From assembly GCA_964019655.1 (NCBI GenBank), contig CAXHTR010000005.1, forward strand, positions 930,001-994,000: a DNA stretch of 64,000 bases, read 5' to 3'. Below are positions 38,134 to 48,413 of the stretch, in pieces. This DNA comes from Perkinsela sp. pyNocScin1. Lineage: Eukaryota; Euglenozoa; Kinetoplastea; Prokinetoplastida; Perkinselidae. The position numbers and the translations under genes are program-made. The notes below the pieces were generated by a model. It worked only from the letters and a program-made list of their open reading frames with translations, searched no databases and was not told where the DNA came from. Position 1 is the first letter of the stretch. Every line of letters begins with the position of its first letter.

Positions 38134-39515
38134 TGAATTGGAAATTATGGATTCATGATAAAAACCTGCGTGATCTTGGATATTTCAAAAACAGAAAAAT
38201 GAACAGAAAATGAAACACTAAAAGTATTTCAGTACGCAGTACTAGAATGCGTGGTATCTAGTGACGATTTCTGGTAAATTACTGACAATCGTCACTAGTT
38301 TACCCCCATTCTTCTGTAGCTTACACCCAGTTGTCACTAGATTGGACCCACATCGAAATATTTCAAAAAATGATTTTCAAATATTTAAAACATTTTTTGT
38401 TTTATTTGAAAACTTTTCGAAATATTTTAAAAACCGAAGTACGTTCTTAAACATGCAGCCATTCTATTAGTATAACTTGGGACACAGTTCCTAGTGTAAT
38501 ATGTACTTGAGGATTATCGTAGGTCATCTGCTTAATTATCACTTCATCAAGAAGAGCAGAACACATCGCAATGAATTTTTTTTACGTGGGATTACGAGTA
38601 TTTCACTATAATGTAACGATAGTATTAGGAATTCCCGTTGTGGCAGGTTCTGTGAGAGATAAAGGACAGGTTGTTTGACCTGAACAGGGATTTTGCTTTC
38701 ACGAAAATTTGACTCCATCAGAGAATTATAGAGTCCTTACTCGCTGTTGATGCTTGGCTGGCAGGCAGGATCAAGTAAAAATATTCTGAATCAGAAATGA
38801 ATGAAACCATGGATTTCAAATTCATGATCGGTCCTGATATGATAATTTGCCACTTGTGAAATCAACCAGTAAATTAGGAAGCCATTTTCTTCACATAACA
38901 TAATTCCATTCTCACACTTTTCACATTTAAGTTCACTTATTCTCACTTTGATATAAACTAGCTTGATGGCATTCATTCCAACAGTTACTGCGTTAACTAA
39001 TTCTATCAATTTCCATTCAATGATATAAGACTTTCTTCTGATTCCAATGCTACATGAAATGGTAGGAATATAAATGAGAATTCATTAGGTTCTTGAAAAA
39101 TTGCGGTAACTCACCACAAGCTCCGAAGCACGAGTCAATTGGCAGTGAATTAAGCCCAGAAGGTTTAATATTAATGACTCTAAGTTCAACGATAAGTGAA
39201 AGCCAGAATCATATTCCTATCTGATGAAAAATCCGAATCAGGGAGCTTTTCGATGAACTTCGAGCTATGCCCTTGCATGTAGGTTGTAGTACCATAGATG
39301 CACGCAACAGCCATCTGTAGAGCAAAATCTTAGTATATTCAACACTACGGGAACAAGTCAACGTCGATTCGAGTTCTATATGTATGCTTGAAGTCGAGAT
39401 TGGAGAGAATATCGCGCAGGTACCGCCTATCATAATCTTATTGTATAATTTCATAGTAGCCTGTGGTCGTACGATTACTATGTCTAGTAATATTTTTCGA
39501 GATTATATGATTTAA
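38134..39515. other. Gene-free interval at divergent strand switch, 1.4 kb
   Basis: AT-rich. It separates the minus-strand run from the next plus-strand run, so it should hold two promoters. A set of inverted repeats lies at 38256-38342. A 72-codon minus-strand frame at 38791-39009 shows no family motif. Confidence 0.4.
38256..38342. repeat. Nested inverted repeats, possible small MITE
   Basis: CTAGTGACGATT (38258-38269) pairs exactly with AATCGTCACTAG (38287-38298), and ATCTAGTGAC (38256-38265) pairs with GTCACTAGAT (38333-38342). No target duplication was found. Confidence 0.5.
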
Positions 39516-39998
39516 ATGAAGACGGCCTATTTGGCTTTACTTTGTTTGGTTCCAGAAATACCGACCAATGTACATCGTGAGTTTGAGTGCATGAATCGTT
39601 TTATTCGCATAGATGGATTCGAGTGCAAAACTATCAAAGATTACTGTTATACAATCTATCATTTGCTCTGGAACTGAAATTCGTGGAATCGAGTGGTATA
39701 GCGAATCATCGATTCATGTGCTAAGCCTCAATTGGATTCCACCACACGTCCGAACTGTGGCGATGAACGATATGTGGCTACAGCAAACATTGCAGACACA
39801 ACACCTGCCAAAGTCCCTTCAGTTCATTGAGGTTAGTCGTTTTTGATACGCTCCTCTTTCCAGAGGAGTTTCAGGGCCTTTACCTCTATTCGAGGTCAGT
39901 ACAAAATGCACGTACCTGAGGGGATAATTCGGCAAGTTCAGGTCACGAAGGTTTTTTTCAAGCTTCGATCGAACGCTTGGGAAAATTTGACTCACTAA
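39516..39998 (+). pseudogene. Class B LRR gene, heavily decayed
   Basis: ATG 39516 opens a signal-like MKTAYLALLCLVPEIP, then KTIKDYCYTIYH. The family sequence then moves to another frame: CSGTEIRGIEW, LNWIPPHVRTVAM and LPKSLQFIEV, ending in TGA at 39844-39846. A further frame gives VPEGIIRQVQVTKVFFKL to 39998. The cap tryptophan-glycine is lost. At least two frameshifts are needed. Confidence 0.6.
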
Positions 39999-40079
39999 GA
40001 AGCGGAGTTTCCTATCAGTGGGCTACTGCGTTTTGTACATTGAGGATCAACCTTGTTTTTTTACTGCCTTCTTTTTACA

Positions 40080-40850
40080 ATGTTTCAAACGCTTTGGACC
40101 ATAGACACGGCAGCTGGGCGTGTGAACCCAAGTGTACTAAGCCAGCAGCAAATGATGGAGCTTCTTCTTGCAGATGTCCCAGAGACACAGAAAGACAAAA
40201 TCCAATCCAACGGTGATGAAATCCTCGATGTATGTGCATGGACAGGTATTGTTTGCGATTCGGATGAACAGGTCATCGAGATTCATCTACCATCTGGTAT
40301 AGGCGGTACTGTTGTACTTGATTTCATGCCACCAAGTACCCGCATCATCGGCGCTGTTGAGTCCAATGTCATGGGAACGATAGATATGTGCGCACTTCCG
40401 GAGAACATCACGAAAATGGATATCGCGATCAACAAGTTTCAGGGCAGCTGCAACTTACGGTCGCTACCGAGTGAAATCAAGCTCATTTTCGCTCGGTCGA
40501 ACGAATTTTCGGGGAGTTTGCACCTCGATACCCTTCCAGGCAAGCTTGAGGTGCTTGACTTACGAGAGAATATGCTGAGCGGATCAGTCGTCCTTGATGC
40601 GCTACCAGCGAAGCTCAGAGTTCTTGACTTTCGAAAGAATCGAATCTCAGGACATTTCCGCCTCTTGAACATTCAGCCAGCGCTGGAAACCGTCATAGCC
40701 GCGGAAAACTGCATGGAGGGGACTGCTGTCGTCGGGCCATGGGCTGGGCCGATCGTCTGGGTGAAACTCGGCGGAAACAAGATCAAGTCTGTGGTGAATG
40801 TCGATGGAAAGGCCCACAGTATGAAAGTTGTGATGATGCGAACGAACTAG
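40080..40850 (+). CDS. Class A LRR protein
   Basis: The 256-aa product starts MFQTLWTIDTAAGRVN, then SQQQMMELLLADV and the cap C52-A-W-T-G-I-V-C59. Seven LRRs follow (MDIAINKFQGSCNLRSLP, LDLRENMLSG, LDFRKNRISG), and the end is V-V-N-V-D-G-K-A-H. The frame extends to 40053 by TTG; ATG 40080 follows the pyrimidine tract ccttctttttaca. Short for the class. Confidence 0.85.
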   Translation: MFQTLWTIDTAAGRVNPSVLSQQQMMELLLADVPETQKDKIQSNGDEILDVCAWTGIVCDSDEQVIEIHLPSGIGGTVVLDFMPPSTRIIGAVESNVMGTIDMCALPENITKMDIAINKFQGSCNLRSLPSEIKLIFARSNEFSGSLHLDTLPGKLEVLDLRENMLSGSVVLDALPAKLRVLDFRKNRISGHFRLLNIQPALETVIAAENCMEGTAVVGPWAGPIVWVKLGGNKIKSVVNVDGKAHSMKVVMMRTN

Positions 40851-41004
40851 AAATCGCTCGTGCATGTAAATAAAAGTGCATTATGATACATATATAGATG
40901 ACCGCGATATCGATCGAATTTGAGCTTTTAAGTAGTAGGAATCAAAGAAGGTACCGTGATCGGGTGTTTTTCGATTTCCATATTCAGTTCGTATTTCATC
41001 CTCA

Positions 41005-41877
41005 ATGATCAACACTATTCTTACAACTCTGAAAGCGATAGACGCACACGTCGGCCGAGTTGACATTGAATCGCTCTCAGACGAAACAATGCTCGAGCTC
41101 ATGGTTCAAGATCTCCCACCTGAAGCGAGAGCAGTTTTTATCCCCGAAGAGGCGTCAGAAGAGGTCTTTTTGATGCGGAGTAGACCCGTAGGGCTTGACG
41201 ACAAGGGACACATTGTGCGCATATACCCGCTATCGCTGCCCAATGAAGAGCCCATGTATCTCGAAGGGACTATTCACTTCGAGTATATGCCAAGGCACGT
41301 GCAATCGTTCAATCTCTACAAGTTGAACGACCTGAAGGGCACTGTTGAAACAAATGAGCTTCCCGAATCACTCCGCATCTTTGGCGTGAGCGCAAATAAA
41401 TTTTCGGGTAGTTTTAACTTTGAAGTGCTCCCAAGAGAACTGCGCTATCTCAATTTGTCGTACAACTCGTTTTCGGGGAGTTGCGTCTTCACTAGCCTGC
41501 CAGTCCACCTCGAGGAGATTTATCTGCAGCGGAACGGATTTCGCGGGTCCATCGCGCTTCACAGCCTCCCCCGAACGCTTAAGAAGCTAAACATTTCTGA
41601 GAATGCCCTGAGTGGGTCGCTCATTCTCGAAAATCTGCCAGACGGGCTTGGGTCATTACTCTGCCAGCAAAACCAATTTTCAGGGGAATTCGTTCTTCGC
41701 TACAAGCCGCAGAGTCTGCACTGGTTATACGCGGGGAACAACCTTTTTACAGGGACTGCAACGCTCCATGACGCGTTCAATTTCCGCACGACACTTCCGC
41801 GAAACCCTATTGAGGCGATTAGGGATCAAAATGGCAGGATTACGCCTTATAAAGCGCAGCGGGCCCCAACGCCGTGA
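41005..41877 (+). CDS. Class A LRR protein, no-cysteine cap
   Basis: The 290-aa product has MINTILTTLKAIDAHVGRVD and SDETMLELMVQDL; the cap is degenerate (F-L-M-R-S-R-P-V-G-L-D-D-K-G) with no cysteine pair. About eight LRRs follow (FGVSANKFSGSFNFEVLP, LNLSYNSFSG, IYLQRNGFRG). The end A-I-R-D-Q-N-G-R-I is a variant of the closing motif. ATG 41005 is preceded by catcctca. Confidence 0.85.
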   Translation: MINTILTTLKAIDAHVGRVDIESLSDETMLELMVQDLPPEARAVFIPEEASEEVFLMRSRPVGLDDKGHIVRIYPLSLPNEEPMYLEGTIHFEYMPRHVQSFNLYKLNDLKGTVETNELPESLRIFGVSANKFSGSFNFEVLPRELRYLNLSYNSFSGSCVFTSLPVHLEEIYLQRNGFRGSIALHSLPRTLKKLNISENALSGSLILENLPDGLGSLLCQQNQFSGEFVLRYKPQSLHWLYAGNNLFTGTATLHDAFNFRTTLPRNPIEAIRDQNGRITPYKAQRAPTP

Positions 41878-42191
41878 AAAAGTGGCGAATGTAGTTCTCA
41901 TGTGTATTTGAGTTGTTAAAGTTGAAGATAAGCTTAAGTATTCAATACCAAGTGGATTCATTGTCGTGAATGAGTACGTAGTTGCGTTTTTGGATATTTT
42001 TATGCGGGGCTTAATGAAAAGTCAGGAAAGAATGCATCCAAGAAGGGGCTTGCACCTCTCATTTCGCTCTCATTTGCATGGATCTCTCATTTTGTACATA
42101 GATTGAATATTTGATGCTTCCCATACGCTTCCCATGCCATCAAGTGTTGTCACCTTCTTCTCGAATAAATCCATTTTTTTTCAGTATCAAA

Positions 42192-43007
42192 ATGCTTTTC
42201 AACTTCGTGCACGCATGCACATGCGCTGATAGTTCTCAAGTTTCCTCGACTGGCAGTCCCATCACTGCGATACAGTCGGTACAGATGGATTGCATGCGAC
42301 TGTTCACGGACCCCACAGTACCGGAGTTTTATAGGCCACTTTTCGCTCGCCTGCGTGACGGGTGGGTGAATGGCATAAATCGAGAAGTGTGCTCGTGGAA
42401 GGGTGTTGGATGCGCTGACGGTATCATTCGCATGATCGAATATGAATTGAATGAGCATGAAGCGCGCACCTTGGCGTATGTCGCTGACATGGACTGGATA
42501 CCGCCGAGCACTGTATACCTGCGTCTAGTTGGGATACGAGCACTGAATGGCTGGGCAACAGAGAGACTTCCGCGAGAGTTGCGATTTGTCTCTTTGGTGC
42601 GCGCTGGAGTCCCGAACGATCACCAGCCGGACCGGACTATCAACTTAGCCAAGCTGCCTTCGAAAATGGAGGAGCTCATAGTCATCGCTGGATGGTACAA
42701 CGGTATTATCTATATCGACAGACTTCCCGAAACCATGCGGCTTTTGCAGCTGAGTCAATGGGAGCATGCGGTAGCGTATGTCGTATTCGAAAACCTACCG
42801 AAATCGCTGGAAGCTCTTTGCGTCTCAAACTTTATAAAATACTCGAAAAAGCGAGGGACCAGGATTATTCCGGCAGGTCGAAAGAAGTCGGACCAGCGCA
42901 TTATGCTTCATGACGACTTCTGCATGAAATGTCAATTCATGGACTCGGTTAATATTGATCTCAGAAAATACGAAGATGCCGCGATTGCAAATATTCCCTC
43001 TTCATAG
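42192..43007 (+). CDS. Class B LRR protein
   Basis: The 271-aa product has MLFNFVHACTCADSSQ, the cap C-S-W-K-G-V-G-C, DWIPPSTVYLRLVG, LPRELRFVSL, MEELIVIAGWYNG, LPETMRLLQL and LPKSLEALCV, with K-K-S-D-Q-R-I-M near the end. MEEL-x-I-x-G-W is shared with 35156. The frame extends to 42114 by an in-frame ATG, but that segment has no leader character; ATG 42192 directly follows tttttttcagtatcaaa. Confidence 0.8.
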   Translation: MLFNFVHACTCADSSQVSSTGSPITAIQSVQMDCMRLFTDPTVPEFYRPLFARLRDGWVNGINREVCSWKGVGCADGIIRMIEYELNEHEARTLAYVADMDWIPPSTVYLRLVGIRALNGWATERLPRELRFVSLVRAGVPNDHQPDRTINLAKLPSKMEELIVIAGWYNGIIYIDRLPETMRLLQLSQWEHAVAYVVFENLPKSLEALCVSNFIKYSKKRGTRIIPAGRKKSDQRIMLHDDFCMKCQFMDSVNIDLRKYEDAAIANIPSS

Positions 43008-43186
43008 CATAATGGTGGCTTTTGAAAGATAGATGGGCATTGTGATATTCAGAATAGGAAATCTATCTTTCAGTGAACGAGCGGAGTTCAAAGATCAGAT
43101 CTTAAATTAATGAAATCGTATGAACATCTTTCTTCACACCGTCTCATCGAATTAAATCACCATTTCTCTTGACATACAAGTTCACA

Positions 43187-44011
43187 ATGCTAAGCCTCCT
43201 CACCGAAGCCATTGACCCATCGCTTGGCCGCTTCGACATGACCTTCCTGACTGATCAACAGTGCATGGAACTTTTCATTTCGGAGTGCTCTGCATACTAT
43301 CAAAAAGACCACCAGGATAGCGAAGGTCTGTACTTGAATGTGTGTGACTGGAATTCGGTTGCGTGCGACGACCAAGGCCGAGTTGTCGAAGTCATTGATC
43401 CTTACTTTGACTGCACATTGGCGGTGCAGTTTCTTCCGCAAACTGTCAAACGATGCAAAATAGTATGCAGCGATGTCGAAGGCACAATCGACGCCCAAGC
43501 ACTCCCTGATGGCCTCGAGAAGCTTATATTATACATAAATAAAATCAGCGGGACGCTCGACATGCGCAGTCTTCCATCGCACCTCATCCGACTTGATGTA
43601 TCGTCAAATGAGCTCTCAGGCAGCGTCGATTTGACAGGTCTGCCTGCCACGCTCCAAAAACTAGACATTACCGAGAGCAAATTTACGGGAAGTTTAGCTC
43701 TCGAGGCCCTTCCTCCAAATATGCGCTACTTGCGAGCAGCGAAAAATGGATTTTCAGGGAATATTCACTTGGGTAGCCTTCCATCCACACTGAAAGCCCT
43801 TCGCCTCGGAAAGAACAAAATAAGTGGTCGGGTCAGTCTACTCAATCCGCCGAAGGCACTGCAGCATATCGCGCTGAATGGGAATTCGCTCAGTGGGGTA
43901 GCAGTGATACACAGCGATTTGCTGCAGGATAACATCAATATTGGGGGCAATCCAATTGAGTCAGTCGTGGATGAAAATGACAATGCTCGCGATATTCGGA
44001 TCATCTGGTAG
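43187..44011 (+). CDS. Class A LRR protein
   Basis: The product is 274 aa: MLSLLTEAIDPSLGRFD, LTDQQCMELFISE and the cap C-D-W-N-S-V-A-C (S for G). Eight LRRs follow (LILYINKISGTLDMRSLP, LDVSSNELSG), then V-V-D-E-N-D-N-A-R, where the motif glycine is replaced by D. It ends ten residues later, among the shortest tails of the class. ATG 43187 is preceded by ttcaca; the frame beyond it begins with TTG. Confidence 0.85.
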   Translation: MLSLLTEAIDPSLGRFDMTFLTDQQCMELFISECSAYYQKDHQDSEGLYLNVCDWNSVACDDQGRVVEVIDPYFDCTLAVQFLPQTVKRCKIVCSDVEGTIDAQALPDGLEKLILYINKISGTLDMRSLPSHLIRLDVSSNELSGSVDLTGLPATLQKLDITESKFTGSLALEALPPNMRYLRAAKNGFSGNIHLGSLPSTLKALRLGKNKISGRVSLLNPPKALQHIALNGNSLSGVAVIHSDLLQDNINIGGNPIESVVDENDNARDIRIIW

Positions 44012-44211
44012 AAAAACGTGACTTTCTAGAAAAGCTTCGTTCAAGACTCACCCATCGAATGAAATTTCTTTGCATTTAACGATTGATTTTCGATATCTTA
44101 TGATGGGAGCAAAGTTCAGTTCGTACGAGAAAATCATAATGGAATTAATCTCTTTTACGAGCGCTGTACTGTGTATTCCTCGAAAAAAAGACAGTAATTA
44201 TTTCTCTTCAA

Positions 44212-45000
44212 ATGCATTCAATCATATCGGTCCTATACACAGCCGATGGGCCAGCTTTCGACAATGAATGTGCTATCAGATATATATATACCAATACCAA
44301 TGTATATATATACCAAGAAGTCTGCATGAACCGCTTCATTTTCAGCGAAATGAGTGCAGACCTTCGGCCTCTATATATCAAGCTTGATTCGTACTTTTTG
44401 AATGGCCTCGACCCCTCTGCAGACATATGCAACTGGAATGGCGTGAGCTGCACAGATGGACTCGTCACCTCTATGATCATCGACCACTCGCAGCCAAAGT
44501 CGGCTGTTGCGCACATGGACTGGATTCCCCCGACTGTTCGAGCGTTCAGCATGCACTCGACGATGACGTACGGTGGGTATAGCGCTGCAGCACTTCCGAG
44601 AGACCTCCGCTTCTTTTTCCTGAAAACCTGTGGTGATTCGCTCTTTCGCACGCCTCTCCCACGGACGATAGACTTTCGAGCCCTCCCGCCGAAGCTTGAA
44701 GAGTTTTTCAGCGTGAATAGCTGTCGGAGAGGCCCAGTTTTTCTCGATAACCTCCCGCGGAGCCTGCGCATTTTCTATCTGAAGCGAATTTTCATGAAAG
44801 AGGTGTTCATCGCATTCGAGACACTACCACTGGGCTTAGAGATGATGCGCATCACGTTCCGCAAAGAAAAACCGGTGCGCATCATTCCGACAGGGGGTTT
44901 GCACAAGGACGCGCGCGTGACGAGTACAAACAAGGACATTGGAAAAAGCTTTGTTGAAGCATCAAGGTACAAAGCGCACATCTTTGCACCACTTGTTTAA
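44212..45000 (+). CDS. Class B LRR protein
   Basis: The 262-aa product starts MHSIISVLYTADGPAFDNE, then a tyrosine/asparagine-rich stretch (RYIYTNTNVYIYQ) coded by a short TATATA tract. The cap is C-N-W-N-G-V-S-C, followed by MDWIPPTVRAFSM, LPRDLRFFFL, LPPKLEEFFSV and LPRSLRIFYL; the end has H-K-D-A-R-V. The TATATA-coded insertion at 44279-44314 looks like recent microsatellite growth inside the frame. Confidence 0.8.
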   Translation: MHSIISVLYTADGPAFDNECAIRYIYTNTNVYIYQEVCMNRFIFSEMSADLRPLYIKLDSYFLNGLDPSADICNWNGVSCTDGLVTSMIIDHSQPKSAVAHMDWIPPTVRAFSMHSTMTYGGYSAAALPRDLRFFFLKTCGDSLFRTPLPRTIDFRALPPKLEEFFSVNSCRRGPVFLDNLPRSLRIFYLKRIFMKEVFIAFETLPLGLEMMRITFRKEKPVRIIPTGGLHKDARVTSTNKDIGKSFVEASRYKAHIFAPLV

Positions 45001-45706
45001 TAATTATGGTTAGGGCACGCATAGAGTTCTTTCTTACCATAATCGCCGTCCTCTAGCAAGTAGATCTAGCAGTAGTAGATTATCTTTAGTGTACTGTGAT
45101 AACTCAAAATCGAAACGTATTCTTCGACCCACGATATTTCAACGAATATGATACATAGTCATAGAGAAAGATATCGTGTACAACCCCAAACACGCAGTAA
45201 GCACGGTTTCTCCGGGATTTTGATTCGGCTCTGATGAATACGCCAAGTAACAAGCCACTCATTGTACGGATGATTTTGTCACACCTACATCTTCATGTAT
45301 GTATCTTCATGTATTTTTCAAAACATAAAGAGCACAAAATGATTCTCTGCTATGTTTGCCACCGACATTTTTGTTAGTTCATCTCGATAGCACCAAACGC
45401 ATCAATGAAGTATTGACAGGGCACCGACTGGGAGCTATTCACTTGTTCACCTGTGCCTCTTCGAGCTTAGCATGCAATGATAGATTCCATCTACGTCTTC
45501 AAATCAGAAAATGATGGCCAAAACACAAATGGATGCGCAAAAAATACCCATGACTGATTACTTATGAATGTCATTCCCACTACCATTAAAAATGATTCAA
45601 CAGGAAGATTGTTGAAGAGACAATGACTAGTACCGATTGTAATTCAACCCTTTCTTCCTTTTCTTGGAAAGAGCTTCGTCTTGGTAAATTTTGCTTCATC
45701 TTTAGC
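45001..45706. other. Gene-free interval, about 700 bp
   Basis: Nothing recognised. An in-frame ATG at 45623 could extend the next gene by 28 residues without adding a convincing signal peptide. The bases just before ATG 45707 (tttgcttcatctttagc) resemble a 3' splice acceptor. Confidence 0.35.
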
Positions 45707-46549
45707 ATGCTCACTGCCCTCTCTCTGGACCCAGCACTTGGCCGAATCGACTACAAATCCCTCCCTGACCAGACGCTCATGGAGCTGCTCGTCGAAGGAA
45801 TGAACGCGGAAAGCAAAAAGGCTCTGCAAGACGAAAATGGACATTACAAAGATATCAGTGAGTGGGGAGTTGCAACGCGCAGTGAGAACGATAGAGTATC
45901 AGAGGTCCTACTCTCTTGGCGCCCGTTCAATGACGCGCAGTTTCCATTCGCATTTATCCCACCGCTCGTCACGTATTTCGAGGCATCAGACAGCGAACTC
46001 AGTGGAACGCTCGATACATCTGCTTTGCCTGCTGATCTTGTCGATTTCTGCATATCGACAAATACACTTCATGGATCTGTTGATTGCAAAGCCTTCCCGA
46101 GAAAAATGAAGCGCATTTATATCAACGAAAACAATTTCAGTGGAATCCTGGCGCTTTGCGACCTTCCAGATACGCTCAACGAATTTGATGCGAGCACAAA
46201 CAAATTCAGCGGAAACATATCGCTCAATGATCTCCCGGCGGCCCTCGAGGAGCTTATGCTCGATGAAAATGAGCTCAGTGGGACAATCAGAATCGATCGC
46301 TTGCCAGAGCAATTGCGATGCTTCAGTCTTAGCGATAACAAGCTGTCGGGGGACTTTACACTTTTCGATTTTCCCGAGACGTTTTGCTCCATTAACGTTC
46401 GAAATAATCCTTGGAGCGGAACGATGGTACTGCCTGCAGACTGTGACGAAGTGCTGTTTTGGTTTCGAGCAACACCCAAAATAGAGATGGTGGTGGATGA
46501 ATACGGGAACAGGCATCCACTAGAAGAAGAAATTCTAAGCGATGCGTAA
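45707..46549 (+). CDS. Class A LRR protein, SE/ND-cap subgroup
   Basis: The 280-aa product has MLTALSLDPALGRID, PDQTLMELLVEGM, DISEWGVATRSENDRVSEV and FNDAQFPFAFIPP. The second cap cysteine is replaced. Eight LRRs follow (FCISTNTLHG, IYINENNFSG, LMLDENELSG, FSLSDNKLSG), and the end is V-V-D-E-Y-G-N-R-H-P. It is a tandem neighbour and close relative of 46666. Confidence 0.85.
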   Translation: MLTALSLDPALGRIDYKSLPDQTLMELLVEGMNAESKKALQDENGHYKDISEWGVATRSENDRVSEVLLSWRPFNDAQFPFAFIPPLVTYFEASDSELSGTLDTSALPADLVDFCISTNTLHGSVDCKAFPRKMKRIYINENNFSGILALCDLPDTLNEFDASTNKFSGNISLNDLPAALEELMLDENELSGTIRIDRLPEQLRCFSLSDNKLSGDFTLFDFPETFCSINVRNNPWSGTMVLPADCDEVLFWFRATPKIEMVVDEYGNRHPLEEEILSDA

Positions 46550-46665
46550 GCCAACTTAACTTTAAGGCTTTGAGATGATTTGAATGATTAACTGATAGAT
46601 TTTTGGATCGGCTGCTGTGGTGCAGAATGCCATTTTTGATCATTTGTTTACTCTTATCGTTTTCA

Positions 46666-47544
46666 ATGATGCTCCAAAATTGGAATATCTTGATGGCTGA
46701 CTCGTCACTCGGTCGCATCGAACTCAGCATGCTCTCAGACCAGACACTCATGGAACTGCTCTTGGATGGGATGGATGATTATCTTAAAACGCTAGTACAC
46801 GACAAACACGGCAATTTCAAAGACATTAGTGAATGGGAGTACTATATCAAGTGCAACGACGATTGTGTTTCAGAAATCTCAATGGGGAGCACATTATTCC
46901 ATGACAAGCAGTTTCCGTTCGAATTCATTCCGCCAAGAGTGCTTGAATTTAGCGCAATTCACTCGAATTTTCATGGAACCGTCGATCCGTCGGTGCTACC
47001 TCTAAGACTTATTAGTTTTAATGTCTTTGACAACAAGCTGCATGGGTCTCTAGACCTGGGAGCATTTCCAGAGACTCTGAAGAAAATAGAGATCAGCAAA
47101 AACGCTTTTTGCGGAAATTTAGATCTCTCCGTTTTGCCTGCACCAATTATCACGTTCAAAGCGAGTCATAACTCATTTAGCGGAGATGTAAACCTCAATA
47201 ATCTTCCATCGGCAATCCAGGACATCAATTTGAACAGAAATGTGCTATCGGGATCTATTTCTATCAAAAACCTTCCCAAAACCATCACCCATCTTCAACT
47301 GGAAGGAAACATGTTCGAAGGGGACTTTGAACTTCTCGAAATACCGTCCAGCCTTGATTATCTGAACATCTGGTGTAATCAATGGGACCGAAAGGGGAAG
47401 ATCGTGTTCCCTCGGCAAGCTGGTCAAAAGAAAATGCATTTTGAGCTGTGGAGCCATTGTACCGCTGTCGTCGACGAGTGCGGGAACACACACCCTTGGG
47501 AAAAAGAGATCCTTGAAGATCAGCGTGAGTTGGACCTTTGCTGA
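46666..47544 (+). CDS. Class A LRR protein, SE/ND-cap subgroup
   Basis: The product is 292 aa: MMLQNWNILMADSSLGRIE, SDQTLMELLLDGM, DISEWEYYIKCNDDC and FHDKQFPFEFIPP. Eight LRRs follow (FNVFDNKLHG, IEISKNAFCG), and the end V-V-D-E-C-G-N-T-H-P-W-E-K-E-I-L is nearly the same as in 45707. An in-frame ATG at 46627 would prepend MPFLIICLLLSFS, which together make a strong signal peptide; this is the best case in class A for a longer start. Confidence 0.8.
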   Translation: MMLQNWNILMADSSLGRIELSMLSDQTLMELLLDGMDDYLKTLVHDKHGNFKDISEWEYYIKCNDDCVSEISMGSTLFHDKQFPFEFIPPRVLEFSAIHSNFHGTVDPSVLPLRLISFNVFDNKLHGSLDLGAFPETLKKIEISKNAFCGNLDLSVLPAPIITFKASHNSFSGDVNLNNLPSAIQDINLNRNVLSGSISIKNLPKTITHLQLEGNMFEGDFELLEIPSSLDYLNIWCNQWDRKGKIVFPRQAGQKKMHFELWSHCTAVVDECGNTHPWEKEILEDQRELDLC

Positions 47545-47864
47545 TGCAAGTAATCAGGCGTCGAATAGCAACTTAATAGAGATCGATCAATGAGCAGCGC
47601 TGCAAAAATACTTTTAGCTATAGTTGACGTTATGAGATAACAGACCGCTTTTACAAAAGTCTTTATGCTTTCTCAATGCTTGTCGATTCTTTTCTTTCAA
47701 CGCAAGAAAACAATGCTACCATTGATATACCAAGCCGTTCTGACCCTTGCAAACGATCTCGGCAGACTCGAGTACAATCAGCTTTCTCAGCAAGCCTTCA
47801 TGGAGATGTTTGTTGAGGGCCTGGAGAGTAAAAGGATCTTTCAAAACGCCAACGACTTCTACAC

Positions 47865-48405
47865 CAATGATTCACCGGATTTTTGAAAAAAATTCTTCGT
47901 GACCCCCACCCTTGAGAAGGTAAACTTCAGAGGTGGTTCTGTTATGTCACAAATTTTCATTCTTTGTTACATTTTAAATTTACCAACATGCAAAAGTGCA
48001 GAAAATTCGCCCCCTCGAGAGATAAGCTAAGCACCTTGTATATCAGCCCCAAAAAGATCATTGGTTCATCTCGTTCGCTTGAGATCTGGAAATCAATGAC
48101 TGACGCTTTGAATCAATGACTTAAGATGATCCATTTCTCATAAACTCATCAAAAAACAAAGCGATGCGAAATCCATGCTCTCTCGATCCCTTTGGGTATG
48201 CTGCTTGTTGACGTAGATATGGAGATTCGAAAAGTCTGAAAGATTTCCTCTTTTAACACCTGTCCGAGTATAGTCGTATTTCAGATATGAAAGACCATAG
48301 AAATTCTTTTCGGTATCATTAACCCCCACGGAATCATGAACGATGAGTTTTGAAAATCTTCGTGACCCCTTGTGGGGGTCGTGACCCCCACTTAGTGAAT
48401 CATTG
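47865..48405. mobile_element. hAT-like nonautonomous element, 541 bp
   Basis: The ends are CAATGATTCAC and GTGAATCATTG, an 11-bp perfect inverted repeat, flanked by TTCTACAC at 47857-47864 and 48406-48413. Next to the right end is the palindrome GTGGGGGTC/GACCCCCAC, then another copy of the motif. It has no coding capacity. The end sequence differs from that of the other three elements but the plan is the same. Confidence 0.85.
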
Positions 48406-48413
48406 TTCTACAC

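Noticed and set aside
45640-45706. Intron with acceptor just before ATG 45707
   Set aside because: The pyrimidine tract and AG are suggestive, but no matching donor was found and other genes do not need introns.
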